Shown in pieces: positions 1-8,762 of a stretch of 64,000 bases of DNA (position 1 is the first letter of the stretch; each line of letters opens with the position of its first letter). The stretch is taken from NCBI RefSeq assembly GCF_026967985.1, contig NZ_JAPVBJ010000004.1, positions 186,001-250,000 on the forward strand, given 5' to 3'. The notes under the pieces are model-generated. The model was not told where the DNA came from. It saw only the letters and a list, made by a program, of their open reading frames with translations, and ran no database searches. Source of the stretch: Modestobacter sp. VKM Ac-2984. Lineage in GTDB: Bacteria; Actinomycetota; Actinomycetes; Mycobacteriales; Geodermatophilaceae. The position numbers and the translations under genes were made by a program.

Positions 1-738
<738 letters not shown>

Positions 739-743
739 TCGAG

Positions 744-787
744 GACCCCTCGCCCCCGTCGCTCGCGACGGGGCCCGGCGAGGGGTC
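744..787 (+). terminator. Nested hairpin after atpD
   Basis: Outer arms GACCCCTCGCC (744-754) and GGCGAGGGGTC (777-787) pair over 11 bp, and inside them CCCGTCGC (755-762) pairs with GCGACGGG (765-772). It begins six bases after the atpD stop. There is no T-run, as is common for actinobacterial terminators. Confidence 0.7.
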
Positions 788-802
788 GTCCCAGCACCGC
801 GT

Positions 803-840
803 CCACGGCCGGGCACCCCTTCGGGGGTGCCCGGCCGTGG
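803..840 (+). terminator. 17-bp hairpin with TTCG tetraloop
   Basis: CCACGGCCGGGCACCCC (803-819) is perfectly complementary to GGGGTGCCCGGCCGTGG (824-840) around a TTCG loop, an exceptionally stable hairpin. Together with the preceding hairpin it should end most transcription leaving atpD. Confidence 0.8.
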
Positions 841-1076
841 CGTTCTCCGGCGTCCTGCGCCGATCCAGGGCAGGGCCGGTGACGGTCCGCGCGCGGGTGG
901 CGCCCGTGCGCTGGCGGCGCGCCATCCGATCGGGTGGGCCGCAGGCGAGGACCTCAAGTTCGGGCGGCCGGGTGACGAACATGTCCATCGGAACGTCCGA
1001 GCGGCGGGCGTCATGCACAGGAGTTCGACTCGTGCACACCTGGCACCTGGCAGCGGCGCTGCGCAGCGGGACGACG

Positions 1077-1280
1077 ATGACGGCGACCCCGATGAGCGGG
1101 ACGACCCGGCACGACGCAGCACCGGACGACGCGATGGAGTGGAGCTGGCCGCCGTACGCACCGGTGGCCGTCGAGGGTGAACCGTTCGACACGACCGAGT
1201 GGGCGCCGCCGTCGGTGGTCTGGCACCCCCAGCTGAGGCTCGGGCGCTGGACCGTGGTCTACCGCCGCACCGGCTGCTGA
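1077..1280 (+). CDS. Possible small hypothetical protein between atpD and atpC
   Basis: A 67-codon frame from ATG 1077; an in-frame ATG at 981 would give 99 residues. Third codon positions are almost all G or C, as in neighbouring real genes. The C-terminal half looks protein-like and is rich in tryptophan and proline (EWSWPPYAP, WAPPSVVWHP). There is no signal peptide, membrane segment or known domain, and no convincing ribosome binding site for either start. I do not recognise the family, and it may be a chance frame. Confidence 0.3.
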   Translation: MTATPMSGTTRHDAAPDDAMEWSWPPYAPVAVEGEPFDTTEWAPPSVVWHPQLRLGRWTVVYRRTGC

Positions 1281-1492
1281 CCGGCCCCCTGCCCGCACCG
1301 CTCACCGGCTCGCGGCGGCGCGCTGGGCAGGAGCCTCCCCCTCCGGGGTGTGCCCGGGGGACCAGTGCCAACCTGTGGCGGGACCGGGGCCACGCCGCCG
1401 GTACAGTGGGGGAGACCCGCTGCCGCTCCGACCGGACCGGCGGCCCGCATCACCGGCCTGGCTCGGGCGGTCGATGACCCAGGAGGACATAC

Positions 1493-1882
1493 GTGGCGAC
1501 CCTGCAGGTCGAGCTCGTGGCCGTGGAGAAGATGCTCTGGTCCGGTGAGGCCAGCATGGTCATCGCCCGTACCACCGAGGGTGAGCTCGGTGTCCTGCCC
1601 GGCCACTCGCCCCTCCTGGGAGAGCTGGCCCCCGGGGGCGTCGTGACCATCCGCACCGAGTCCGGCGAGGACCTCGTCGTCGCCGCGCACGGCGGTTTCC
1701 TGTCGGTGACCGAGCGCGGGGTCTCGATCCTCGCCGAGACGGCGGAGATCGCCACCGACATCGACGTGGAGCGGGCCCGCGAGGCGCTCCGCCGCGCAGA
1801 GCAGGCCGGGGACGACCCGGAGGCGCTCGCCGCGGCCCGGCGAGCCCAGTCCCGGATCCGCGCCGCCGGCCAGGACGCCTGA
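1493..1882 (+). CDS. atpC: ATP synthase F1 epsilon subunit
   Basis: Epsilon subunit (129 residues) of the F1 central stalk, which couples rotation to catalysis and restrains ATP hydrolysis. The beta-sandwich domain includes [16 protein letters not shown], typical of the family; a charged helical tail from about residue 85 ([18 protein letters not shown]) matches the two-helix C-terminal domain. GTG at 1493 is chosen because AGGAGG at 1481-1486 lies six bases upstream. It is not tightly joined to atpD but precedes the DUF2550 gene, as it does in mycobacteria as I recall. Confidence 0.95.
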   Translation: MATLQVELVAVEKMLWSGEASMVIARTTEGELGVLPGHSPLLGELAPGGVVTIRTESGEDLVVAAHGGFLSVTERGVSILAETAEIATDIDVERAREALRRAEQAGDDPEALAAARRAQSRIRAAGQDA

Positions 1883-1932
1883 CCGCCGACCGAGTCCGTT
1901 CCTGACCCGCCTCGGCTGACGAGCCCCGCCCG

Positions 1933-2337
1933 GTGACCACCGCCGTCCTGGTCCTCGTCGGGCTGTTGCTGGTCGCCCTGGTCGCCGCCTTCCTGCTGCG
2001 CCGGCGGTTCCTGCTCTCCGGCCTGGGGGCGGTCACCATGTGGCTCCGCGCCCCCGGCACGTCCCGCTGGGCCGTCGGCGTCGCCTGGTACTCCGGCGAC
2101 ATGCTGCTCTGGTACCGCGCGCTGTCCCTGTCGGTCCGCCCGAACCGGCGGCTCTGCCGCGCCCAGTTCCAGGTCGACGCCCGGCGTCGCCCCACAGCTG
2201 AGGACCTGTCGCTGCCCGACGACAGCGTGATCCTCACCGTGCGCACCGGAGCCGGGCCCCACGAGCTCGCGATGGACTCCTCGACGGTGACCGGCTTCCT
2301 GTCCTGGATCGAGTCCGCACCGCCGATCGACCGCTGA
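1933..2337 (+). CDS. DUF2550 membrane-anchored protein
   Basis: A 134-residue protein with one N-terminal transmembrane segment (about residues 3-22, TAVLVLVGLLLVALVAAFLL) followed by RRR and a soluble domain, so probably anchored with the rest in the cytoplasm. This is the DUF2550 family, found after atpC in actinobacteria; its function is unknown. Motifs include WYSGDMLLWYR and a C-terminal ALDSSTVTGFLSW-like stretch. It starts at GTG 1933, 50 bases after atpC, and is probably co-transcribed with it. Confidence 0.85.
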   Translation: MTTAVLVLVGLLLVALVAAFLLRRRFLLSGLGAVTMWLRAPGTSRWAVGVAWYSGDMLLWYRALSLSVRPNRRLCRAQFQVDARRRPTAEDLSLPDDSVILTVRTGAGPHELAMDSSTVTGFLSWIESAPPIDR

Positions 2338-2359
2338 GCGGTCCAGCCCGTCGTCCGGC

Positions 2360-2977
2360 TCAGGCCTCCGGCTGAGCGGTGCGGGCGGCCCGCTGGGCGT
2401 GCACGCCGCTGTGCGCGCCGGGCTCCCAGAGCACGTCACCGTCGGGGTTGGCGCCGCGGGCGAGGATGAAGAGCAGGTCCGACAGCCGGTTGAGGTACCG
2501 GGCGGTCTCGGTGTTGGTCCGCTCCGCGTCGTCCGCCAGCAACGCCCAGACGCTGCGCTCTGCCCGCCGGGCGACCGTGCGCGCCGTGTGGAGCAGCGCG
2601 GCCAGCGGGGTGCCTCCCGGGAGGACGAACGAGGTGAGCGCCGGGAGCTCGGCGTTGGCCGTGTCGCAGGCCGCCTCCAGTCGCTCCGTGTACGCCGCGG
2701 TGATCCGCAGCGGCGGGTGCTCCGGCGCCTCCTGGATCGGGGTGGAGAGGTCGGCGCCCACGTCGAAGAGGTCGTTCTGCACGCTGCGGAGCAGCTCGGT
2801 GACCTCGGCCGACGGCCCGCCCAGCGCGATGGCGACCCCGATCGCGCTGTTCGTCTCGTCGACGTCGGCGTAGGCGATCAGCCGCGCATCCGTCTTGGCC
2901 ACCCGGGACATGTCCCCGAGGTGGGTCTGCCCGGCGTCACCGGTGCGCGTGTAGATGCGGGTCAGCCGGACGGTCAT
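2360..2977 (-). CDS. PduO-type cob(I)alamin adenosyltransferase
   Basis: Transfers adenosyl from ATP to cob(I)alamin to form adenosylcobalamin (205 residues). N-terminal TRIYTRTGDAGQTHL is the ATP-binding loop of the PduO class; SAIGVAIAL, VQNDLFDVGADLSTP, FVLPGGTPLAALLH, ARTVARRAERSV and YLNRLSDLLFILAR are family blocks. On the minus strand TAGGCT (2985-2990) sits seven bases before the ATG, suggesting a leaderless transcript. It is divergent from murA. Its product would serve the two adenosylcobalamin-dependent mutases in this window. Confidence 0.95.
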   Translation of the reverse strand: MTVRLTRIYTRTGDAGQTHLGDMSRVAKTDARLIAYADVDETNSAIGVAIALGGPSAEVTELLRSVQNDLFDVGADLSTPIQEAPEHPPLRITAAYTERLEAACDTANAELPALTSFVLPGGTPLAALLHTARTVARRAERSVWALLADDAERTNTETARYLNRLSDLLFILARGANPDGDVLWEPGAHSGVHAQRAARTAQPEA

Positions 2978-3064
2978 GGTCCCGAGCCTAGGCCGGACCG
3001 GGCAGCGCGTCGCCACTCCCGCGCCCGGTCGGGCGACGCCGGCACGCGCCTCTAGGCTGGGCGG

Positions 3065-4360
3065 GTGGACTGCTTCGAGGTGACCGGCGGGGCCTCCCTG
3101 CGCGGCCGCGTCCGGGTCACCGGCGCCAAGAACAGCGCGCTGAAGCTCATGGCGGCAGCGCTGCTCGCCCCGGGCCGGACGACGCTGGACGAGGTGCCCG
3201 ACATCCTCGACGTCACGATCATGAGCGAGGTGCTGCGTCGCCTGGGCTGCGGCGTGACCTTCGAGCGCTACCCGCTGGATCCGGGCGGCAGCCCGAGCGG
3301 CGGCGGTCGGGTGCTGATCGACGTCCCCGAGCGGCCCTCCAGCGAGACCGACTACGACCTGGTCCGCCGGATGCGCGCGTCGATCAGCGTGCTCGGCCCG
3401 CTGGTGGCCAGGCTGGGCACCGCCAAGGTGGCCCTGCCCGGCGGCGACGCCATCGGTTCGCGCGGGCTGGACATGCACATCGCCGGCCTGGAGCGGCTCG
3501 GCGCGACCGTGGTCAACGAGCACGGCTTCCTGATCGCGACCGCCCCGAAGCTCGTCGGCACCTCGATCTGGCTCGACTTCCCCTCCGTGGGCGCCACCGA
3601 GAACCTGGTGATGGCCGCCGCCCTCGCCCAGGGGACGACGATCGTGGACAACGCCGCCCGCGAGCCGGAGATCGTCGACCTGTGCCGGATGTTGGTCGCG
3701 ATGGGCGCCCAGATCGAGGGCGCCGGCACCTCCACCATCACCGTGGAGGGCGTCCGGGAGCTGCGGCCGGTGGCCTACTCGACGGTCCCGGACCGCATCG
3801 TCGCGGGCACGTGGGCGATCGGGGCGGTGATGACCCGGGGCGACCTGGTGATCGAGCGGGCGGTGGCCGAGCACCTGAGCGTGCCGCTGGAGAAGCTCGT
3901 CAACGCCGGCGCGACCGTGGAGTCCCTGGACGACGGCATCCGGGTGGCGATGGCGGACCGGCCGCGGGGCATGGACATCGTCACGCTGCCGTTCCCCGGC
4001 TTCCCGACCGATCTGCAGCCGATGGCCGTGGCGCTGGCTGCGGTCTCCAGCGGCACCGCGCTGATCACCGAGAACGTGTTCGAGGGCCGGTTCATGTTCG
4101 TCAACGAGCTGGTCCGGCTCGGGGCCGACGTGCGCATCGACGGCCACCACGCGGTCGTGCGGGGCCGGGAACGGCTCTCCAGCGCCCCGGTGCTGGCCAC
4201 CGACATCCGCGCCGGCGCCGGGCTGGTGCTCGCCGGGCTGCTGACCGATGGCGTCACCGAGGTGCAGGACGTGCACCACGTCGACCGCGGCTACCCGGAC
4301 TTCACCGAGCAGCTGCGCGGTGTGGGCGTGCAGATCGAGCGGACCCAGCGGCCGGGCTGA
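3065..4360 (+). CDS. murA: UDP-N-acetylglucosamine 1-carboxyvinyltransferase with Cys-to-Asp active site
   Basis: First committed step of peptidoglycan synthesis: adds enolpyruvate from PEP to UDP-GlcNAc (431 residues). The N-terminal [15 protein letters not shown] carries the catalytic Lys, and [17 protein letters not shown] is a family block. At the loop that normally reads PGGC the sequence is PGGDAIGSR, placing Asp at residue 128 (codon GAC 3446-3448) where E. coli has Cys115. This is the same change known in M. tuberculosis MurA, which makes the enzyme insensitive to fosfomycin. The GTG start follows TAGGCT (3053-3058) by six bases, a leaderless pattern. Confidence 0.98.
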   Translation: MDCFEVTGGASLRGRVRVTGAKNSALKLMAAALLAPGRTTLDEVPDILDVTIMSEVLRRLGCGVTFERYPLDPGGSPSGGGRVLIDVPERPSSETDYDLVRRMRASISVLGPLVARLGTAKVALPGGDAIGSRGLDMHIAGLERLGATVVNEHGFLIATAPKLVGTSIWLDFPSVGATENLVMAAALAQGTTIVDNAAREPEIVDLCRMLVAMGAQIEGAGTSTITVEGVRELRPVAYSTVPDRIVAGTWAIGAVMTRGDLVIERAVAEHLSVPLEKLVNAGATVESLDDGIRVAMADRPRGMDIVTLPFPGFPTDLQPMAVALAAVSSGTALITENVFEGRFMFVNELVRLGADVRIDGHHAVVRGRERLSSAPVLATDIRAGAGLVLAGLLTDGVTEVQDVHHVDRGYPDFTEQLRGVGVQIERTQRPG

Positions 4361-4361
4361 G

Positions 4362-4682
4362 TCAGCGGCCCCCGAAGGACAGCGCGAGCGCACGGGCGCG
4401 CTGGAGGTCCTCGGGGAAGACGAGCACGTCGGCCCGGTGCGCGGCCGGCTCGCGGATCGTGGACCGGATGCCGGCGTCGCTCAGCACGGCCCGCAGGGCC
4501 AGCGCCGACTCCCGGCGGGTGAGCGTGGCCACCGGGGTCAGCAGCTCCTCGCGCTGCACCGGCGTGCCCGAGGAGGAGTCCGAGGCGAAGGCCCAGCGGA
4601 GGAACAGCCCGATCAGCACCAGCATCAGGAAGGCGATGACCGGCCCCACGGCGTAGTGCAGGCTCCCGGCGTCGATCGGCAC
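4362..4682 (-). CDS. Small membrane protein with DUF2007-like domain
   Basis: A 106-residue protein with one transmembrane helix (about residues 10-30, AVGPVIAFLMLVLIGLFLRW) and a cytoplasmic tail containing ALRAVLSDAGIRSTI and VLVFPEDLQRARAL. This pattern resembles the DUF2007 putative signal-transducing fold. GTG 4682 is preferred to the upstream in-frame start at 4742 because AGGGAGG lies just before it. It converges with murA; the stop codons are one base apart. Function unknown. Confidence 0.7.
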   Translation of the reverse strand: MPIDAGSLHYAVGPVIAFLMLVLIGLFLRWAFASDSSSGTPVQREELLTPVATLTRRESALALRAVLSDAGIRSTIREPAAHRADVLVFPEDLQRARALALSFGGR

Positions 4683-4760
4683 GCTGACCTCCCTGCGGCG
4701 GGGGCGGCCGTCCGGTCGCGAGCCCGGTCCCGAGTGTGCCACCGCAGGGGGATGCCCGTG

Positions 4761-4776
4761 GCTACTGGTCAGTAAC
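4761..4776. promoter_or_regulatory. Palindrome GCTACTGGTCAGTAAC upstream of ecm
   Basis: On the minus strand it reads GTTACTGACCAGTAGC, matching GTTACN6GTAGC. It lies just upstream of the TACACT -10 box (4782-4787), 19 bases before ATG 4796, so a bound protein would block the promoter. Very similar sites precede the double 3-hydroxyacyl-CoA dehydrogenase gene, ccr and etfB. Confidence 0.6.
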
Positions 4777-4795
4777 CGCCCTACACTCCGCTGGC

Positions 4796-6811
4796 ATGCC
4801 GTTCCCTTCAGCGCCGAAGGACCGCGACCGTCCCTGGGTCATGCGCACCTATGCCGGTCACTCCTCGCCCACGGAGTCCAACGCCCTCTACCGGCGGAAC
4901 CTCGCCAAGGGACAGACCGGCTTGTCGGTCGCCTTCGACCTCCCCACCCAGACCGGGTACGACCCCGACGACGAGCTGGCCGTGGGGGAGGTCGGCAAGG
5001 TCGGGGTGCCGGTGACGCACATCGGTGACATGCGTGCGCTGTTCGACGGGATCCCGCTGGACGAGATGAACACGTCGATGACGATCAACGCGACCGCGAT
5101 GTGGCAGCTCGCGCTCTACCAGGCGGTCGCGGAGGAGCACGGCCACGACGTCGCGCAGCTGGCCGGGACGACGCAGAACGACATCATCAAGGAGTACCTG
5201 TCGCGGGGGACCTACGTCTTCCCGCCGGCGCAGAGCATGCGGCTGATCACCGACATGGTCGCCTACACGGTGACAGCGATGCCGCGGTGGAACCCGATCA
5301 ACATCTGCAGCTACCACCTGCAGGAGGCCGGGGCCACGCCGGTGCAGGAGATCGCCTACGCGATGAGCACCGCGATCGCCGTCCTGGACTCGGTGCGCGA
5401 CTCCGGGCAGGTGCCGCCGGAGCGCTTCGGCGACGTCGTCGCCCGGATCTCCTTCTTCGTCAACGCCGGGGTCCGGTTCGTCGAGGAGATGTGCAAGATG
5501 CGCGCCTTCGGCCAGCTCTGGGACGAGCTGACCGCGGAGCGCTACGGCGTCGCCGACCCGAAGCAGCGGCGCTTCCGGTACGGGGTGCAGGTCAACTCCC
5601 TCGGCCTGACCGAGGCGCAGCCGGAGAACAACGTCCAGCGGATCGTGCTGGAGATGCTCGCGGTCACGCTCTCCCGGGACGCCCGGGCGCGGGCGGTGCA
5701 GCTGCCGGCCTGGAACGAGGCGCTCGGCCTGCCGCGGCCCTGGGACCAGCAGTGGTCGCTGCGGCTGCAGCAGGTGCTGGCGTTCGAGACCGACCTGCTG
5801 GAGTACGAGGACCTGTTCACCGGCTCGGTGGTGGTCGAGCGGAAGGTCGCCGAGCTGGTCGAGGGGGCCCGGGTGGAGATCGCCCGGGTGCAGGAGCTGG
5901 GCGGCGCGGTGGCCGCGGTCGAGTCCGGCTACATGAAGAGCGAGCTGGTGGCCTCGCTGGCCCAGCGCCGGCGGCGGATGGAGAGCGGCGAGGACGTCGT
6001 CGTCGGCGTGAACCGGTACACGACGAGCGAGCCCAACCCCCTGCTGGCCGACCTCGAGACCGCGATCCAGACCGTCGACCCGGCGGTCGAGGCGGCGGCG
6101 CAGGCGGCGGTGCAGCGGTGGCGCGAGGAGCGCGAGCCCGGGGCGGTGGCCGCGGCACTCGACGACCTGCGCGCGGCCGCGGCCACCGACGAGAACCTGA
6201 TGGCCGCCACGCTGCGCTGCGCGCGGGTCGGCGTGACCACGGGGGAGTGGGCCGGCGCGCTGCGTGCGGTGTTCGGCGAGTACCGGGCCCCGACCGGCGT
6301 CGGTGGGGCCAGCGCCGGTGCGGCCGACGCCACCCTGACCGAGGTGCGGGAGCTGGTCCGGCGCACCGGCGCGGAGCTGGGTGGCCGGCTCCGCTTCCTG
6401 GTCGGCAAGCCAGGTCTGGACGGGCACTCCAACGGTGCCGAGCAGATCGCCGTGCGGGCGCGGGACGCCGGGTTCGAGGTGGTCTACCAGGGGATCCGGC
6501 TGACCCCGGCACAGATCGTCTCCGCGGCCGTCGAGGAGGACGTGCACGTGGTCGGCCTGTCGGTCCTCTCCGGGTCGCACCTGCAGGTCGTGCCGGCGGT
6601 GCTGGCCGGCCTGCGGGCGGCCGGTCTGGACGACGTCCCGGTGGTCGTCGGCGGGATCGTCCCCGACGCCGACGCCCGGCGGTTGCGGGACCTCGGGGTG
6701 GCCCGGGTCTTCACGCCCAAGGACTTCGGGATCACCGACATCATGGCCGAGGTGGTCGCCGTCGTCCGGGAGGCGAACGGCCTCGCCGAAGAGGCTCCCG
6801 TGCCCGTCTGA
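4796..6811 (+). CDS. ecm: Ethylmalonyl-CoA mutase
   Basis: Adenosylcobalamin-dependent mutase converting (2R)-ethylmalonyl-CoA to methylsuccinyl-CoA (671 residues). It is a single chain: the TIM-barrel mutase domain spans about residues 10-510 and the B12-binding domain about 530-660. The start reads MRTYAGHSS where methylmalonyl-CoA mutases have IRQYAGFST, a mark of the Ecm class. Tyr19 and Arg137 keep the Tyr-Arg pair. CSYHLQEAG contains the active-site His. The cobalamin motif is present as LDGHSNG, with SVLSGSH and VVGGIVP further on. ATG 4796 is chosen over in-frame GTG 4736: TACACT (4782-4787) gives a leaderless promoter eight bases upstream, and the operator palindrome would fall inside the longer form. 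Confidence 0.92.
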   Translation: MPFPSAPKDRDRPWVMRTYAGHSSPTESNALYRRNLAKGQTGLSVAFDLPTQTGYDPDDELAVGEVGKVGVPVTHIGDMRALFDGIPLDEMNTSMTINATAMWQLALYQAVAEEHGHDVAQLAGTTQNDIIKEYLSRGTYVFPPAQSMRLITDMVAYTVTAMPRWNPINICSYHLQEAGATPVQEIAYAMSTAIAVLDSVRDSGQVPPERFGDVVARISFFVNAGVRFVEEMCKMRAFGQLWDELTAERYGVADPKQRRFRYGVQVNSLGLTEAQPENNVQRIVLEMLAVTLSRDARARAVQLPAWNEALGLPRPWDQQWSLRLQQVLAFETDLLEYEDLFTGSVVVERKVAELVEGARVEIARVQELGGAVAAVESGYMKSELVASLAQRRRRMESGEDVVVGVNRYTTSEPNPLLADLETAIQTVDPAVEAAAQAAVQRWREEREPGAVAAALDDLRAAAATDENLMAATLRCARVGVTTGEWAGALRAVFGEYRAPTGVGGASAGAADATLTEVRELVRRTGAELGGRLRFLVGKPGLDGHSNGAEQIAVRARDAGFEVVYQGIRLTPAQIVSAAVEEDVHVVGLSVLSGSHLQVVPAVLAGLRAAGLDDVPVVVGGIVPDADARRLRDLGVARVFTPKDFGITDIMAEVVAVVREANGLAEEAPVPV

Positions 6812-6835
6812 GGGACGGCGGGTGGTTCGACAGCC

Positions 6836-6867
6836 TCACCTGTTGACTCTCGATAGATGACAGGTGA
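6836..6867 (+). promoter_or_regulatory. Promoter with flanking inverted repeat before the DUF2975/HTH pair
   Basis: TTGACT (6843-6848) and GATCGT (6866-6871) form -35 and -10 boxes 17 bases apart. Arms TCACCTGT (6836-6843) and ACAGGTGA (6860-6867) are an exact 8-bp inverted repeat that touches both boxes. The -10 ends six bases before ATG 6878. The arrangement suggests autoregulation by the HTH protein encoded two genes in. Confidence 0.55.
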
Positions 6868-6877
6868 TCGTCGATCC

Positions 6878-7372
6878 ATGCCGCACGTACGTCCGCTGGT
6901 GCTGCCGATCAGGTTCCTGCTCGCACTGCTGTTCGCCGCCCTGGTCGCCGCTCAGATCTGGGTGGCGCCCGGGATGCTGCCGGACCTGGTCGACCCGTCG
7001 CTGGAGCAGTCGCTGGTGCGGGGGACGATGTTCGTGGCCTCGATCGTGGGGCTGGCATGCGTGCAGGTCGTCGTCGTCTGCACCTGGAAGCTCCTGACCA
7101 TGGTCCGGCGGGACTGCATCTTCAGCACCAGCGCGCTGCCATGGGTGGACGCGATCGTCGTGGCGATGGTCGTCGGCTGGCTGATGCTGCTCGGCGCCTT
7201 CGTCAGCTCGTACTACTTCGTCATCGACGAGGTCAGTGACGACCCGGGGCCGCCGGCCCTCCTGCTGGTGCTGCTGCTGGTGGGGGCCGTGGTGGGGCTG
7301 CTGATGGCGGTCATGCGCACGCTGCTGCTGCAGGCCACGACGCTGCGCAGCGACATGGAGGCGGTCATCTGA
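6878..7372 (+). CDS. DUF2975 family membrane protein
   Basis: A 164-residue protein with four predicted transmembrane helices: about residues 9-28 (LPIRFLLALLFAALVAAQIW), 49-70, 93-115 and 130-150. This matches DUF2975 (YoaS-like) proteins, which are almost always encoded beside a small Cro/CI-type regulator, as here. ATG 6878 is taken because the -10 box lies six bases upstream; an in-frame ATG at 6857 would fall between the -35 and -10 boxes. The stop overlaps the next ATG (TGATG). Function unknown; possibly a membrane partner or sensor for the regulator. Confidence 0.8.
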   Translation: MPHVRPLVLPIRFLLALLFAALVAAQIWVAPGMLPDLVDPSLEQSLVRGTMFVASIVGLACVQVVVVCTWKLLTMVRRDCIFSTSALPWVDAIVVAMVVGWLMLLGAFVSSYYFVIDEVSDDPGPPALLLVLLLVGAVVGLLMAVMRTLLLQATTLRSDMEAVI

Positions 7373-7617
7373 TGCCGATCGTCGTGCGCATCGACGTCGA
7401 GCTGGCCAAGCGGAAGATGAGCGTCGGCGAGTTCGCCGAACGGGTCGGGCTCACCCCGGCCAACGTGGCAGTGCTGAAGAACGGCCGGGCCAAGGCCGTC
7501 CGCTTCAGCACCCTGGAGGCGATGTGCCGGGTGCTCGGCTGCCAGCCCGGCGACCTCCTCGAGTGGGTCGAGGACGACCACGCCGAGCCGCTCACCGTGC
7601 AGGCGGCCCACCGGTGA
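7372..7617 (+). CDS. Small HTH (XRE/YozG-like) transcriptional regulator
   Basis: An 81-residue DNA-binding protein made almost entirely of a helix-turn-helix: MSVGEFAERVGLTPANVAVLKNG is helices 2-3 with a conserved turn, followed by STLEAMCRVLGCQPGDLLEW, the usual end of YozG-type Cro/CI regulators. It is translationally coupled to the DUF2975 gene. The likely target is the inverted repeat around the pair's own promoter, by analogy with similar pairs. Confidence 0.9.
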   Translation: MPIVVRIDVELAKRKMSVGEFAERVGLTPANVAVLKNGRAKAVRFSTLEAMCRVLGCQPGDLLEWVEDDHAEPLTVQAAHR

Positions 7618-7639
7618 CCGGGCCGGGTCGCCCCGGCCG

Positions 7640-8671
7640 TCACCCGAGCCGGACGACGACGCCCTCGGTCGCGCTGCGGCGGGCGGCGTCGAGCACGGTG
7701 AGCGAGGCGACCGCGTCCTGCGGCTCGACCGGCACGGCGCCCAGGCCGCGGACGGCGGCGGCGAACGCCGGGTAGAACGTGTCCCAGGCGCCGGACAGGG
7801 TCGGCACCCGGTACTCGTGGTCCCCCCGCCGGACCCGGCCCCAGCGGGCCTCCGGCTCGGCGCCCCACTCCGGACCGCGGGTCGCCGGGCTCTCCCCGGC
7901 GATCAGCGCCTCCTCCTGGCCGTCCATCGGCCCGCCGACGACGTAGCTGCCGGCCGTGCCGGTGACCCGGAACCGGTTGCCCGGTGCGCCCTCGCTCCAG
8001 CTGCCGGCCAGGTGCGACCGGGCGCCGCCGGCGTGCGTGAGGGCGACGAAGACGTCGTCGTCCAGCCCGCTCGCGCGCACCCGCCACTCGGCGTAGACCG
8101 AGGACACCGGGCCGAGCAGCACCAGCGCCTGGTCGACCAGGTGGCTGCCGAAGTCCAGCAGCGTGCCACCACCGGACGGCGCCGGGCCGGGGTCGGGGGT
8201 GAACCGCTCGAAGCGGGACTCGAACCGGGTGATCGTGCCCAGCGTCCCCGCCTCGGCGAGCGCCTGCACGGTGCGGAAGTCGGAGTCCCAGCGGCGGTTC
8301 TGGTAGGGCGCCAGCGGCAGGCCGAGCCGGCGGGCCCGCTCGACGCTGGCCTGCGCGGCCGGGGCGTCCAGCGCGAACGGCTTGTCGCAGACGACGGCCA
8401 GGCCGAGGTCGAGCGCCTGGTCGGTGAGCGCGCTGTGGGTGTCGGCGGGCGTCGAGATCGCCACGGCCTCGACGCCGGCTGCCGCCAGCTCGGGCAGGGA
8501 CCCGACGGCGGTCGCGCCCGGGTGCTCCTGGCGGAGCAGCTCGCGCCGCTCGGTCGAGGAGGTCGCCACCGCGACGAGGTCGCACTCCACCGCGGCAGCG
8601 AGCAGCGGGGCGTGGAAGTACCGCCCTCCGAAGCCGTACCCCACCAGTCCGAACCGAACGGGCTCCACCAC
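7640..8671 (-). CDS. Gfo/Idh/MocA family NAD(P)-dependent oxidoreductase
   Basis: About 343 residues. The N-terminal Rossmann fold has GLVGYGFGGRYFHAPLL, and the family signature is VCDKPFAL (the EKP-type motif with catalytic Lys). The C-terminal alpha/beta domain contains YQNRRWDSDFRTVQAL and LLDFGSHLVDQALVLLG, typical of the family. Such enzymes oxidise or epimerise sugars and related compounds; the substrate cannot be told. GTG 8671 is preferred because GAGGTGGGG lies six bases upstream; ATG 8707 would add 12 residues. The neighbours do not indicate a pathway. Confidence 0.9.
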   Translation of the reverse strand: MVEPVRFGLVGYGFGGRYFHAPLLAAAVECDLVAVATSSTERRELLRQEHPGATAVGSLPELAAAGVEAVAISTPADTHSALTDQALDLGLAVVCDKPFALDAPAAQASVERARRLGLPLAPYQNRRWDSDFRTVQALAEAGTLGTITRFESRFERFTPDPGPAPSGGGTLLDFGSHLVDQALVLLGPVSSVYAEWRVRASGLDDDVFVALTHAGGARSHLAGSWSEGAPGNRFRVTGTAGSYVVGGPMDGQEEALIAGESPATRGPEWGAEPEARWGRVRRGDHEYRVPTLSGAWDTFYPAFAAAVRGLGAVPVEPQDAVASLTVLDAARRSATEGVVVRLG

Positions 8672-8762
8672 GGTGCTCCCCACCTCGACGACGCGTGGCC
8701 GGATCATCCCCTGCCCACCGTCGGCGGCATCGCGCGGCTCGGCGGGGGACCGGCGCAGCGCG

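Larger units (their letters stand above)
739..1492. other. 754-base atpD-atpC gap
   Basis: Beyond the two hairpins the gap holds one possible small gene (ending at 1280) and a promoter-like TACAGT at 1402-1407, about 85 bases before atpC. If real, that promoter would let atpC be transcribed independently of the upstream atp genes. No RNA gene, repeat or mobile element was recognised. Confidence 0.6.

Noticed and set aside
2360-4393. A 677-codon minus-strand frame covering murA
   Set aside because: The adenosyltransferase begins at ATG 2977; the rest is antisense to murA, whose conserved motifs show the real gene.
4736-4795. Longer ethylmalonyl-CoA mutase start at GTG 4736
   Set aside because: The added 20 residues are not family-like, and the start would place the operator palindrome and -10 box inside the gene.
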